64,000 nucleotides of DNA from Notolepis coatsorum (GCA_963971535.1 OZ020589.1:48208636-48272635); one strand, 5' to 3'; counted from the first letter of the stretch, positions 46,989-60,000 are shown. The notes: a model not told the origin generated them from the letters alone. Numbers and translations are program-made.

Positions 46989-47337
46989 CATCCCAGACCA
47001 GATGAGGTCAGAGGAGTGTGATAGTATTTACTGAGGATGGCCAGATAATGTTGATATTTAAAGGCCAACTTGCAGGTTAAACCCTACTCTGCAATTATGG
47101 GTAGTTTACATCATTGGCATCTAATTAAATTATAATTTTTTTTCCATTTGACGCCGGAAATGCCACTCAGAAAGGGTTAAAAAGGTCCACGCACGAATAA
47201 CATGCACGAGCAAATCTAAAAGCTTATCAGACGCTAGCACGGCCATGAGGTCACTTCAGGTAACTTATGCCTTATGCCCGTCCGGGTCATAGTACTACTG
47301 GATATATGGCGCTGGCTAACGTTAGCATTATGTCTAC

Positions 47338-47610
47338 TGTCATGAACCATTTTAGATCGGGGCATGTAGAGGAGTTTGGGGAACGAGTAAAATCATGTGC
47401 AGGTCCTCTTCTCAGACCTGTGGGGCAGGCAAAGCACTGCACACGCATCATGCAAGCTACACGTCGCTGCATGTTGATCAATAGTAGCCCACTCGGTGCA
47501 TCACAGTCAGTGACTGTGATGCACCGAGTGGGCTACTATTGTGCTAACAACATGCTGCGACGTCTAGCTTGTTAGCCGGCATGAATGCCCGATTTAAAAT
47601 GGTTATCTCC
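47338..47610. repeat. imperfect palindrome with exact central hairpin
   Basis: The arms pair around 47511/47512. The innermost about 28 bp (tagtagcccactcggtgcat, then cacagtca) are an exact inverse. The outer parts (aaccattttagatcgggg-like on the left and cccgatttaaaatggtta on the right) pair imperfectly. The motif ctcggtgcatcacagtcac also occurs in both arms of the foldback element at 19771-20325. Confidence 0.8.
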
Positions 47611-47828
47611 TCTTTGTATACCTTTGTCCTCGCAAGTATTCTGCCAGGGAACTTATGGACACGACAATAGTAGTAGTTATAAGGTGTTTGAGCTTGTAAC
47701 GTTAGTTAGCTCATAGCTATCGTCGGTACACGGTATGTATACATGATCATGCAACATAAAACAATTGTTGCAGGAAAGGTTTGGGAGAGAGGTAGGGCGG
47801 GGTGTTAGGTTGTGTGTTGTGAGTTCCA

Positions 47829-48130
47829 AAAAATGGAACTTAAAAGTTATTTCAACTTTTACGGACGGACGGACCAACTGAGAGCTCTTGTTGCATAGCA
47901 GCATGGAGCACTGGCCTCCACTCATCTGTCTCCCTAAAGACACACACATTCCTTAGACACATCCCATCTCTCCATCATCCCTCCCCTCTCTCTCTCTCTC
48001 CCTCTCTTTCTTCCCCCCCCCCCCCCCCCCCCCCCGCTTTCTTTCATAGTTGTTTTTCTTCTGGACTGGGGAGAAGGGTTTCTTACGCAAAGAGGACACT
48101 TTTAAAAATGGAACTTAAAAGTTATTTCAA
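47829..48130. repeat. 248-bp copied segment flanked by 27-bp direct repeats
   Basis: A 27-bp sequence containing atggaacttaaaagttattt occurs at 47829-47855 and again at 48104-48130. Between them, 47856-48103 is a close copy of 49016-49259 in the same orientation (agctcttgttgcatagcagc, ttccttagacacatcccatc, tgtttttcttctggactggg). The insertion thus has a nearby source and a long target duplication. A C-run lies inside (48016-48036). Confidence 0.88.
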
Positions 48131-48503
48131 GTTTCTTTAATAGGATGTGAACATTTTAAAGTTCAATATATCAAAACGTGGCACTTTACAGTGAACAGGA
48201 GGTCTATTTGTATTAAAAACAAAATATTGTTTTTCATTTAAATGTCTGGAAGAGCTCAAATTATACATTTTATTTTAAATATAAATACAGTTTATTTTAA
48301 ATATAAATAAATTATATTTTCATTTCCTTTTTTTAGTTGATATAAATGTTACTGATTGTGTTAAATGGGCATATGATATCATCTCATATCGATCGCAGGC
48401 ACTTGAATCGTATCGTGGCAGACTTTGTAATATCGGCAAATATCGTATCGTTGTCCAAAGAATCTATATCTTATCGTGATGAAACTGGTGATTCCCACCC
48501 CTA

Positions 48504-48843
48504 GAGAATACTAGGAATTTCGATTTTGCCAAAATTTTATTGTAAATTCATTGATGTGGGATTGTATAAACGGGTTCACTTGGGGTCTCTTGGAATGACT
48601 ACAGCTATTAACAGCTGTCTAATATACCTCTCTTTTTGTCTGCCTGACTCTCGCTCTCTCACATACACTGTTGTGCGCACATGCATGGGCAAGCTAAAAC
48701 AATAGTACAGTAGAGAGGGTCGGAGCTGTGTCTTTGTTTTGTCTTGATAAGACATTCGACCATAGCCTTGACAAGTCCAGTACTTCTAGGAAGCTTAGAT
48801 TACATTAAGGAGTCCGTAGCCATTCTGTCTGTTAGCCTTACAC

Positions 48844-48884
<41 letters not shown>

Positions 48885-49015
48885 CCCCCCCCCCCCCCCC
48901 CCCCCCCAATCTCCTGGTGTCTGTCCAACACACACATGTATGTCTATTATTTTTGGAGTTCACCGTGCGCTGTAGACACATTAGCTAGTAGAACACGGCA
49001 CTGAAACCGGAGCTA
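48504..49015. other. intronic sequence with CT and C microsatellites
   Basis: The CT run and C-tract at 48847-48907 are the only clear features after the right edge of the composite. No exon recognised. Confidence 0.5.
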
Positions 49016-49259
49016 TTTGGACGGACGGACGGACGGACCGACCGACCAACTGAGAGCTCTTGTTGCATAGCAGCAGGGAGCACTGGCCTCCACTCATCTG
49101 TCTCCCTAAAGACACACGCATTCCTTAGACACATCCCATCTCTCCATCATCCCTCTCTCCCCTCTCTCTCCCTCTCTTTCTTTCTCCCCCCCCCCCCGCT
49201 TTCTTTCATAGTTGTTTTTCTTCTGGACTGGGGAGAAGGGTTTCTTACGCAAAGAGGAC
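49016..49259. repeat. source copy of the duplicated 248-bp segment
   Basis: It starts with a ggac/gacc tetranucleotide run (49018-49047) that is longer than in the copy at 47864, and includes CT and C tracts. It has no flanking 27-bp repeats, so it is the likely donor. Confidence 0.8.
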
Positions 49260-49795
49260 ATTTTTCATTGGAGGAATGCTGGCTTCCACGCTAATATTCA
49301 AATGATTTACAGTCTGGGGTGGACACGCACACACACACGCTCAGAGCCTGGCCAAGGAAATCACTGTCTTTCCAGATCTGTGCTCACCTGTTCGTTTTAA
49401 AGGCTCTGTTTATAAAAAAAATAAAATATATATATATTTAAAAGGCGTTCCCTTTCTAACATTTTCCAGACCATGATTATACCAAGTTACAAAATGGACC
49501 TCAGAATGGATATAAAGAACTGGCTGTCGACATGGGTTTGGGTCGTCCAGAGTTGGATGTAGGTTTTTATTTTGACCAAATGTGCAGATAAGCCAGGTGC
49601 ATATAAACACAGATACAAACCCGGTCATAAAAATATTGCCAGGGTAATTTTTCAGAATGCTCTGTTTTTTTCATTCATCATTTTGTTTCTACCTTTTCAT
49701 CTGAAGATGTGTCTGTCCTTAGTTTACTTAATCTTTGAATGACTCTACAATAGTTACTACATTGTAGAATAATCATGACTGTTGGTTCATGATTA
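49260..49795. other. unassigned intronic sequence
   Basis: A short TA-rich patch lies at 49424-49438. No element ends or exon were recognised. Confidence 0.4.
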
Positions 49796-50245
49796 TTGGT
49801 TTGTTAGTTGCCACACTACTCTATATATCTAATGGTCAGTTTATTAGTTACTACACTGTATTATACTATATATCTAATGGTCAGTTTATTAGTTACTACA
49901 CTGTATTATACTATATATCTACTGGTCAGTTTATTTGTTACCACACAGTCCACACTATATATCTACTGATCAGTTTATTAGTTACCACACTACTCTATAT
50001 ATCTAATGGTCAGTTTATTAGTTACTACACTACTCTATATATCTAATGGTCAGTTTATTAGTTACCACACTACTCTATATATCTACTGGTCAGGTCAGTT
50101 TATTAGTTACCACACTACTCTATATATCTACTGGTCAGTTTATTAGTTACCACACTACTCTATATATCTACTGGTCAGTTTATTAGTTACTACACTACTC
50201 TATATATCTAATGGTCAGTTTATTAGTTACCACACTACTCTATAT
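49796..50245. repeat. AT-rich 40-bp minisatellite, about 11 copies
   Basis: The unit (tactctatatatctaatggt, then cagtttattagttaccacac) is 40 bp, with a few 39-48-bp variants. It ends exactly at the hAT-like element at 50246. Confidence 0.95.
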
Positions 50246-51119
50246 TAGGGCTGTCGCGGTAACCGCATCACCGCAATCCCGCGGTGTGTCAAGTCACCTG
50301 TGGATGCAGAACAGACAACCGCGTCAACAGTGTTAAAAAAAATTAAAATAAAAAAAGGGGGCGTCATAATTTTTAACTCTGTATAATAAGAAGAAGAAGA
50401 AGAAGAAAGGGTCGGTATAATAATAAGAAGAAGAAGAAAGGGTCGGGGGGGGGGGGGGGGGGGGGGGGACCGCCGGGCGCTACCACCCCTGCCCGCGACA
50501 CCGAGTGAACAGCGCACGACCAGAGGGGAGACTTCGAATCCCCCCCGCCTCTCCCCTTGAGGGAGAGGGGAGTTGGGAACCGCGGCGGCGCGCGAGGGGC
50601 CGGAGCCACACCGCGCTCAGGTTGTATGGTTCTCGTTAAGTCGGTCTCGCCCGGTCTTCCCCGGCCGCGGCTCACCCATCCTTTCGGGGGGGATCGGGAC
50701 ACCGGTCGGGACAGAGCCCTGGGGACTACAGGTATTCACTCTTGGTCGACGGGAAGGGGAGAGAGGCGCGCGCCTCAGCTCCTCAACAGACCCGCCCACC
50801 GTCTACCTCGAGTGAGCCTCGTTGTACCTCACTGCAAGCGTCAATAAACAGTGTTCACTGTTCAGTAGCCTATGTTGTCTGTGTTTCACTTTCAATAAAC
50901 GAATGCGTGCTTGCGGAATCCCAAACAATATTCATGCTGCAAAGTCATCCTCTAAAGATAGACATCTAGACTAGAGGCTATATGCTATAAAGAATAGAAT
51001 ACTAAAAGAAAAAAAAAATGCATTCAAACTTTTATTTATTTTTTGCGGTTACCGCGGCGGTTTAAATAGCTTCGCAAATTTGTGCTGTAAGGAAAAAAAT
51101 CAATACCGTGGCAGCCCTA
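50246..51119. mobile_element. hAT-like element with a GC-rich core
   Basis: Ends tagggctgtcgcggtaacc and (reversed) tagggctgccacggtattg are inverted repeats. The outside octamers differ (ctctatat and cggcatac), so no target duplication is visible; the left octamer belongs to the minisatellite. The core includes a G-run (50445-50468) and a strongly GC-rich block (50469-50825) unlike any other sequence in the window. Confidence 0.7.
50469..50825. other. GC-rich block, origin unknown
   Basis: This block is rich in cccgc, ggccgcgg and gtcggtctcgcccgg strings, in an otherwise AT-rich intron. It could be captured rDNA spacer or a CpG-rich promoter segment. I did not find 18S, 5.8S or 28S conserved ends in it. 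Confidence 0.4.
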
Positions 51120-51527
51120 CCGGCATACCTTGCTGAGGGGGGAGGAGCCGAGCTAAGTTAACAATATACTCGTTATCACCATACATAACGAAAAAACAGT
51201 GCGCACGTTCCAGACACAGATATGAAACAAGTCATACGGAACAAATAGCGTATAACGGAGGCTGAAATTAGAGCAATGTGAGTCACAAACTCACGACAGT
51301 AGTACACAACTACACATACAGACACATAAAATTGATTCTGCATTGATTAAGTGATAATCAAAACCCAGCTTAAGCCGTTAAAACCATGTAGTGAATCGCA
51401 AAGCCAATACGCACACGCACACACAGTCAAACTGGAACGGTTTACCAAACATACACTCCCAGCATTCATATCTTATATGAATATCTTATATCCCATCATA
51501 TCTTATATCCCAGCAACATAACATAAC
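51120..51527. other. unassigned intronic sequence
   Basis: A short tandem tatatcccatcatatctta repeat lies at 51470-51510. Nothing else was recognised. Confidence 0.4.
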
Positions 51528-51996
51528 TTACTTACTAGGGATGCACGATAATTATCGGGCCGATAATTATCGGGCCGATATCAGCAATTATGACATCATC
51601 CCGATAAACCCGATAACGTTATTGATAGCTCCGATAACATATAATACATTTTTTGGTTAAAAGAAATCCGGTGTGGGTGGATTTGGATGAAGGGCGCTTG
51701 TTTTTATTATAGCCTCCTCCCGTTTTGCCAGTACTGTGGTAAAACTGATAGCGTGTGGTTTAGGAACAGGGAGTTTTTCACAAATCCAGCGCTCCCTTTC
51801 TTGGCTGTGACGTAGTCACGTTACATTCGGAGACAGACAGTCGATCTGCCAATTACGTCCCACCGCTTGCACCCACCTCTTCTTCTTACCACCAATCAGA
51901 AGCTCTCGTTCGTTTATTTACCTCAGGATTGTCAGCCATTACTCTACTCGGAGCTAACGTTATCTCCCCGCCAGCCACATTGACAAGTACCAGCGC

Positions 51997-52104
51997 TTAT
52001 ACATTACTGGCAAATGTCTTGTTGCACTTGTGGCAACGAGCGTTGTCAGCATCGACTTTAGTAAAATAGACCCAGACTTTTGAACGTTTCGTTCTGTCCG
52101 CCAT
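51997..52104 (-). pseudogene. BED zinc-finger fragment of hAT transposase
   Basis: On the minus strand an ATG at 52104 opens MADRTKRSKVWVYFTKVDAD, then NARCHKCNKTFASNV and a stop. The W-x-Y-F and C-x2-C spacing are those of the N-terminal BED finger, a DNA-binding domain of hAT transposases and ZBED proteins. The rest of the finger (the His pair) and the catalytic domain are missing, so the element is non-autonomous. The GT array lies directly upstream of the start on the minus strand. Confidence 0.75.
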
Positions 52105-52135
52105 TATGAGAGCAGAGCTGTCTGTACTCGGCAGC

Positions 52136-52309
<174 letters not shown>

Positions 52310-52604
52310 CGCGCAGGCAGAGACACAGAGGCAGGAGAGATATAGACGACGGCCAACAAGATTAGTTTGCGACGTTTAAATTCCTAAAAAAAAAACTCCA
52401 TAATTTCTCCAGTACCGATGACGTCGGAGCTTATAAATACTAAAAAAAAAAAAATTGATAAAAAAAAAAGAAATATATATATATATATACATTTAAAAAA
52501 AAATATTATAATACAATAAATATCGGTATCGGTTATCGGCTTGAGGAGCATAAAGTTATCGTATCGATATCGGTGTCAAAAAATCAATATCGTGCATCCC
52601 TATT

Positions 52605-54041
52605 TGTTGTGAAGGGCCAGATTAAACCGAATATATATATTTATTTATATATATATATTTAATTGTATTTGTATATTCTCTAATATTCCCTGATATCCCT
52701 TGTATATTCCTTGTACAATATGCATTGAATATCCATTCTAGCCTACTGAACATCCCATAATAGTCTCCATTCTACTATTGGTTGAGACCTTGGTGCCAGG
52801 CTGCCATACCCCTCAGACCCAGTTCAAACGTACCGCTCGACATGTACGAACAAGTCCTAGTTCCGCGTAGGAATTTGGCTACCGCACCACTAATGGGACT
52901 ATTTGTTCATAGTGCGTATATATACTGCGCTACTAAAGTAGGACTTTCTTTTCAGTCCAGTTTCTTACCCTCCAATAGAGTCACAGACGTAAAGCCTCCC
53001 CGCGACGCCACGTGTGGGAGTAAGGCCAAGTTCGCCTACCATCGGTATTGAGACATCGTGTATATTAATATTTGAATAGTCATATTTGGCACTATATCGT
53101 CGAGTTGGACGTAGTCTATTAAGCTAATAATAGTCTGTTAATATATAGTGCTTCGTGCGGTGAGAATACTACCGTAGTCAGTACCCCATCGTTTCGGGCA
53201 GAGAACTGGCTGCTTACCCAGGGTGGTTGACCCTATGTGAAGCTGCACCCGAGGAGCCCCAGAGCCGACGAGCGAGTGGACCTGTATACCGGATTATTCT
53301 ACCGACGACAGCCCGCCTTCCCAGGCACGGATTATGCTTTGGATACTTTGATTATTCCATGGATAAAGACCCCCGACACTGCCGTGTGTTGGAACCCCCC
53401 CCCCCCTGGAGAGGACGCAAGGTGAGGAGACGCTCTGCAAGACGAGGTCGCTTCACGTCTCTCCCCCGTGGACCGGAGAGAGCCGGCCCACAAAGAGTCC
53501 ACCTGCTTTCATCTGTGGTCCAAGGATCGCCGGCGCATTGAACGGCACTACAGTGGGTTCACCTGGGATACCCTTGGCCGGACGAGGCAGCCGGATTCTA
53601 CCCCCCCCCCCCCCCTCCTACTCCTGTCGGCTTACAAGCGACCGGATTGACCCCCTCTAGTGTATCTAGTATATAATCATTAAAGTATCATTGCTGTTAT
53701 TCCTTAACTATTCCAGGTCGTATATTTACCACCTGCGCCTTCAGAGATTGGACATTCTCTATTGATATACCGACGAATACTCTTTGCCATAAAAGTGCAT
53801 ACTATTTCAATTCATAAATGTAATTAAGTGATTAAGTGCTTATTCTACACACCATCGCTGTGTAGAAATAAAGACCTGTTTCTAATTCGTACATTTGTGT
53901 TGGATCCGTTTCATCTACGTGAGAGTGTTCATGATAATATATTTATGCCGTGTACTGGGTGGCCGAATATTAAGTACAAAGGTAGTGGTAGTAAGTATCA
54001 TATCTAGTAATACAGTCAGGGAATTGTACCCCTCAGTTACA
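52605..54041 (+). repeat. 5' LTR of the BEL/Pao element
   Basis: This 1437-bp repeat starts tg and ends ca. It has AT-rich TATA-like sequence near its start (52632-52666). A late aataaa-type signal lies at about 53865-53872. Short open frames inside it are not genes. Confidence 0.95.
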
Positions 54042-54043
54042 AT

Positions 54044-54060
54044 TGGTCCTTCGAGCCGGA
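54044..54060 (+). promoter_or_regulatory. primer-binding site
   Basis: The string tggtccttcgagccgga begins 2 bp after the LTR. Its complement matches the 3' end of tRNA-Tyr as I remember it (tccggctcgaagga plus CCA). Confidence 0.7.
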
Positions 54061-54085
54061 TGGTAATTAGTGTAATATTAATATA

Positions 54086-57000
54086 GTGTTATTAATATTG
54101 AAATGGCCTATGATGAACACTCCACGAAACGATCCTCCTAACCAACGCCCGCAGCGCGAACGACGGCTCCCTCAGTACTTAGAGGCTTACGCTGTCAGTC
54201 AACAACCTAGTCTTCTACTAACAGTAAACGCGGTAAAACTAGAAAGTAAAAGTATGTCTAACCCCAACGCCCAGACTACCCCGACCATAGAGGCCCCTAC
54301 GGGCTCTAATGTAACTGACCAAGTTCACGGTGGGGACCAGTGGGAACCAGACATGACTTCACACCCCGCCAGTACTGAAGAAGTAGTCCCCGATGAGTCC
54401 CGGGAGGAATACAACGCTACCGAGAGAGAACTCGGCACGGAAGAAGACGGGGAGAGCACCGTGGAGATAGAACTCCAAGGCTCCGCAAGGAGTACCCCGA
54501 GGGAAGGCTCCCCTATACAACCGCCTTCTCCCAGCGAGGCAGAGAGGACCCTACAGCAGGCCTTCCTCATCAGCCTGAACGCCGCTGCTGAACGCGACCG
54601 ACTGCAGATCCAGCAGCGAAGCGAACACGAGCAGATACGTCTAGAAATAAGACGCATTCAGATGGAAGAGAATGTGGCCCGAGAACGAGCCGGTGCTCAA
54701 CGGGACGCAGCGCGCGACAGACAGCAGTCGCAACTAATAGAACAGCTGATCAGACGGACAACACCCTCTCCCTCCGCCAGAGGCTCCAGGAACTCGTCTA
54801 GACACACCTCCAGGGCGGCATCCCCTAGCCGAGTAAACAACCCTGAACTTGACCAACAGACGAGGTCTATACCCCCCACAGACCACCTCCCCCCACCGGT
54901 CCAAGCGAGACCTAGCAACCGGGAAGGAGCAGCATATCCTGTGGAGAGGCTAAACCAGAGACTACAAGCACTGGATGACCTAACCGAAGACGAAGAGGAA
55001 GAGGAGGAGAACCACGCCCGAAGACAGCACAGTACTCTACCGGACCAGGAGGTCCGGTACAGCCCAGGCTATACTCCCGCGGAGCTGCGCTACAGACCCC
55101 CGACTCTATACACGGGTGAGCACGACGCACGACCCGCACCGAGGAACAGCACCTGGACAAGCGGGCCATGGTACACTGGCGGTACCAGCCCATACCAAGG
55201 AGCGGGAGGAGACTCGCCTAGGAGGCCTCTCCCCCAACGCTCGCCGATGTATCCACAGTCAGCGTCATACATTGGCACGCCTATGGTACCCGACTTCACC
55301 CAAGAGAACCGGGCCCAGTATACAGAACTCCGCATGTGTCTGGAGACCATGTTGGTGGATGTATTGGATGAACGCCACAAATACGCCATCCTACTGAAGC
55401 ACTTAAAGGTGCCCCGCGCACATAATATAGCGCTCGCCTACGCGACTTCCACCACCCCATACACAGCAGCGCTGGTAGCATTGGACCAGAGGTATGGGCG
55501 CATATGGGATTACGTGATCCAGGAGATCCGACACATCGACCGCTTACCCCCAGCAATAGACAATCGAGCACTGGACGACCTGTCCATCAGAGTGCAGTCC
55601 CTGGTAGGGATGTTGGGAGCGCAAAGAGAGAAGGGGAGGCATGAACTTTACGCCAACTCAAATGTGGAAAGGATCCTGGAGAAGCTGCCGCCCGCTCGTC
55701 AGGAGCGCTTTAGGCGGCAGAGGGACCACAGAGACCCGAATGGCCCCGAACCGAACCTCCTCGATCTAGCAGACTTCCTGGCGAGAGAAGTCAGCAGCCT
55801 ACGGCTAGATACATTCGGACGGAGCACCCCTGGCTCCAGAGAAGGAACCAGACGACTAAATGATGGAAGAAGATCGGTGACTGTGATGCACCAATCGGAG
55901 TCAGTACCGAGCAGCAGGAGCCACAGTACCCCCTCCAGAACGGAGAAGTGGAAGATAGTGTGCCCCTACTGTGAGAAAGAACACTGGCTAGCGCAATGTG
56001 ACTCCTTCCCCAAGCTGAACGCGGAGGAAGCAGGTCAATGGATAAAGTCCAACAAGCGCTGTTTTCGCTGTGCGCGCTCACACATGGCAGCCGAATGCCG
56101 CTTAAAGAAAAGGTGCACCAAGTGCGATGGAGCCCATCTGGACATACTTCACGACAGTAACAGACGGCGCCCTTCACCTGCACCATCCAGCCGCAAAGCG
56201 AGCGTCATGTACATCGATCCCGCCAGCAGCAGTGGAGCCCGAGTACTCCTAAAAGTAGTGCGTGTGACACTAAGCTACCAGAATAAAGTCCTGGACACTT
56301 ACGCCGTCCTCGATGACGGGTCAGAGAAGACCCTGCTGCTCGCCTCCGCTGCGGCCCAGCTAGGGCTGCGGGGAAGCGAAACCCAAATGACAATTCGGAC
56401 AATAAGACGAGATTTGAAGACGATAAAGGGCGAGAATGTCTCATTCTCTATCGCAGCAAGCGGCCAGCCTGAGCGACGGTACCAGATTGCAGACGCTTTC
56501 ACCAGCCAAGAAATAGGACTGTCGCGGTACACATACCCCGTCGCCAAGCTGATGGAGAAATATGCACATCTGCGCAAGTTACCGATCCCGCTCATAGACA
56601 ATGCTATGCCGACCCTGTTGATAGGCTCCGACCATGCAGACCTCATTGTCCCGATAGACCGGGTTCATACCGGACCCCGAGGCTGCCCTGCAGCAGTCGA
56701 GACCCGTTTGGGATGGACTCTCCAAGGCCCGCTCGCCAAATCTCTCAACCGAAGTACAGCCACTAGATGTCTCCACTCCCGAGTCACAGAGGGAGAAACC
56801 GCACTCCTGCAACACGTAGAGCGGCTATGGACCTTGGAACAAATGCCCTTTAAGAACGGAAAGAAAGACATTCGCTCTAAAGATGACATTTACGCCATTC
56901 ACCTCCTCGAGACAGGGACCAAGAGAGTCCCGGTCAACGGCGTGTTGAGATACGCCACGCCACTCCTGCGGCGAGAAGGAATGCCTACTTTCCACGCCAA

Positions 57001-60000
57001 GACAGACGCCATAGAACGGTACCTGCTGAACACGGAGCGGCGCTTAGCCAAGAACCCCGCCCAAGAGAGTGTATACCGCGCTGAGATTGAGAAGCTCATC
57101 ACAGCGGGACACGTCACAAAGATGGACATTAAAGAGGCTGACCAGACCACTGAATCGTGGTACGTGCCCCACCACAAGGTCCATCACAACGGTAAAGACC
57201 GCATAGTATTTAACTGCAGCTACCAGATCGGATCCCAAAATCTGAATAAAGAGTTACTGCCCGGTCCCACACTCGGCCCCTCCCTACTCGGCGTTCTACT
57301 CCGCTTCCGCCAGGAAAAGGTGGCCATCAGCGGGGACATTAAAGGAATGTTCCTGCAGGTGAGATTAGTAGAGGCGGACAAGCCCCTGTTACGGTTCCTA
57401 TGGAGAGAGAAGCCAGGAGATGAGCACCCAGCCATCTACCAATGGGAAGTCCTCCCCTTCGGAACGACGTGCAGCCCCTGCTGTGCGACATTTGCACTAC
57501 AGAAACATGTAGCAGAGGACCCAGCAGCGGACGAAGAGGTCCGACACAGCGTAAAGAACAGCTTCTACGTAGACAACTGTCTACAAAGCCTTTCAACCCA
57601 GGAAGAAGCCGAGGCTCTCCTGATTAAACTCCGCGCCTCATTGATCAAAGGCGGCTTTGATCTCAGGCAGTGGGCCAGCAGCGATCCGCAAGTACTGCGC
57701 AGCCTCTCCTCCGAGGACAAGGCAGCCAGCAGCGAGACCTGGATGGCTACAATCCCGGGAGAAGCCCAGGAGATGACCCTGGGATTGGTGTGGCGATTCA
57801 AAACAGATTCGCTTCACTACAGACACAAGCCCCTGACTACGGAGCAGGGAAGGCCGGCGGCGGCGCCGACCACCAGACGGAGTGTGTACACAACACTCGC
57901 CCGACAATATGACCCGCTAGGATGTATTCTACCGTACACCACCAGGGCAAAAATGATTGTACGAGCATTGTGGGACAAGGACCAGGGCTGGGACGACCCC
58001 ATTCCCGCACACCTTGCATCCACCTGGAGAGAGTGGGAGATGGAGCTCCACTCACTCCCAGGCGTTAATATGCGCCGAAGCTACTTCCCACCCACGGTGA
58101 GGCCAGAGACATGTAAAATGGACTTACACGTCTTCAGTGACGCCTCAGAGGTCGCATACGGATCAGTAGCCTACTTGCGGGCCCAAGACCAGGGGGGAGA
58201 GATCTACACAGCATTTGTCCTCGCCCGCTCGAGAATAGCCCCACGCAAGCAACAATCTATCCCACGTCTAGAGCTCTGCGCAGCCCTAGCCGGAGCGCAC
58301 CTAGCCACGCTCATCCAACGTGAGCTCACCATACCGGTGTCTAGAACAATCCTGTGGTCAGATTCCACGACGGTACTCGCCTGGATCAAATCGGACTCAT
58401 GCAAGTACAAAGTCTTCGTGGGAGTCAGAGTCACCGAGATTCAAGACTTAACCGAAGAGTTAACCGGAGAAACAGAGTGGCGCTACGTTGATACAAAACA
58501 GAACCCAGCTGACGTCATCACCCGGGGGATGCCCCTGGATGACCTCACCCGTCGCAATGTCTACAGTGACGGCCCCGCATTCCTAAGACTCCCGGAAGGA
58601 CAGTGGCCCATGCCTATCCCGAGGGAAGCAAGTCCAGAGGAGGTGGAAATTAAGAAGTCTGTGTTCTGTGGATTGAGCACCGTAGCCTCCACCGACCCTA
58701 ACATAGACGATTGCACGTCCATAGAGAGTGCACAACAAAGAACATTCCTGCGGTACCACCCGGAGTGCAAGTCCCCCGCTGATATGTCAGCAGCTAACTA
58801 CGAGGAAGCAGAATTGCTTCTACTGCAGCGAGCCCAGAGAGACTCGTTCCCCGATGAATTGGCCTGTCTACAGGGAGGAAAGCCCGTCCCATCCGACAGC
58901 AGATTAATTCACCTGGCCCCCGAGAGCGACGCTCATACCCTCATCAGAGTGGGTGGTCGCCTACGCAGAGCCCCCAATCTACCGGATGACATTAAATACC
59001 CGATCGTATTGAACAGCCGACACAAGGTCACAGAGCTGATTATAAAGAAATACGATGAGGATGTACATCACGCAGGAGCAGAAAGAGTCTTCGCGGAAAT
59101 CAGACATCGTTACTGGATCCTACAAGGAAGAGAGGCGGTACGACGCTTCCAGCGAACATGTCTAGACTGCCGCAAGTGGCGCGCGCAGCCCAGCATACCA
59201 AGGATGGCTGACCTTCCTCCATGTCGCCTCCGAATCGGTGACAAGCCATTCCACTCAACGGGTATGGACTGCTTTGGCCCGCTGCATATAAAGAAAGGAA
59301 GAGGAACCGAGAAGCGGTGGGGTATTGTATTCAAATGCATGACCACCAGAGCGATACACATCGAGCTTCTCCCGACCATGAGCACAGACTCATTCCTTAT
59401 GGCCTTCCGTAGATTCACATCACGGAAAGGAAGACCGTCTACCCTATTGTCCAATCATGGGACAAACTTCAAAGGCGGCGAAAGAGAGCTGAGAGAGAGC
59501 TTCCAAGCTATGGGCCCAGAACTTAAGACCCACCTCGCTCCAGCACAGGTTGATTTCCAATTCAACCCCCCAAACGCACCCCACTTCGGTGGCACTTGGG
59601 AACGAGAAGTGCGCTCCATAAAGACAGCCCTGTACGCAGTACTTGGGGCCCAGACTGTGGCGGAAGAAGTCCTAATGACAGTCCTCACGGAGATTGAGGG
59701 AGTACTTAACTCGAAGCCCCTCGGATATGTCTCCAGTGATGTGGCGGATATCGACCCAGTTACCCCCAACACACTCCTGATGGGGCGGCTAGATCCTGCA
59801 TTACCACAGACAATGTACCGGCCTGAAGAAGCGAACGGCCGACGAATGTGGAGGTACAGCCAAGTATTAGCCGACAAGTTTTGGAACAGTTTCCTACTGC
59901 ACTACCTACCGTCTCTACAGACCCGCCAGAAGTGGGTAAAGGAGAGAGACAATTTGACAGAAGGAACAGTCGTCATGATTATTGATCAATCACTGCCCAG

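Larger units (their letters stand above)
41266..48503. mobile_element. 7.2-kb composite bounded by hAT-like ends and an 8-bp duplication
   Basis: The left end taggggtggacgatgcatc (41266) and the right end, reversed, taggggtgggaatcacc (48503) are hAT-like. The octamer gagaatac is exactly repeated outside (41258-41265 and 48504-48511). Inside are an L2-like tail, a second retroposon tail, an L2-like LINE (42335-43160), complete hATs at 43179-44117, 45538-46131 and 46551-46988, partial hATs at 44718 and 44925, a TTAA-family piece, a palindrome and a copied insertion. Most of the 7.2 kb is therefore later insertion. Confidence 0.75.

Noticed and set aside
49796-50245. CRISPR-like array of regular repeats
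   Set aside because: The 40-bp units are contiguous with no unique spacers, and the genome is a vertebrate; it is a minisatellite.
52782-53541. Open frames of about 60-104 codons inside the 5' LTR, repeated in the 3' LTR at 60522-61338
   Set aside because: They are identical only because the LTRs are identical. They show no domain and lie in non-coding LTR sequence.
55876-55895. gtgactgtgatgcacc in gag matches the motif of the palindromes at 19771 and 47500
   Set aside because: A 16-bp match in 64 kb can occur by chance, and the flanks do not match.
54325-59877. Many minus-strand frames of 60-140 codons
   Set aside because: They are antisense shadows of the GC-rich gag-pol frame.
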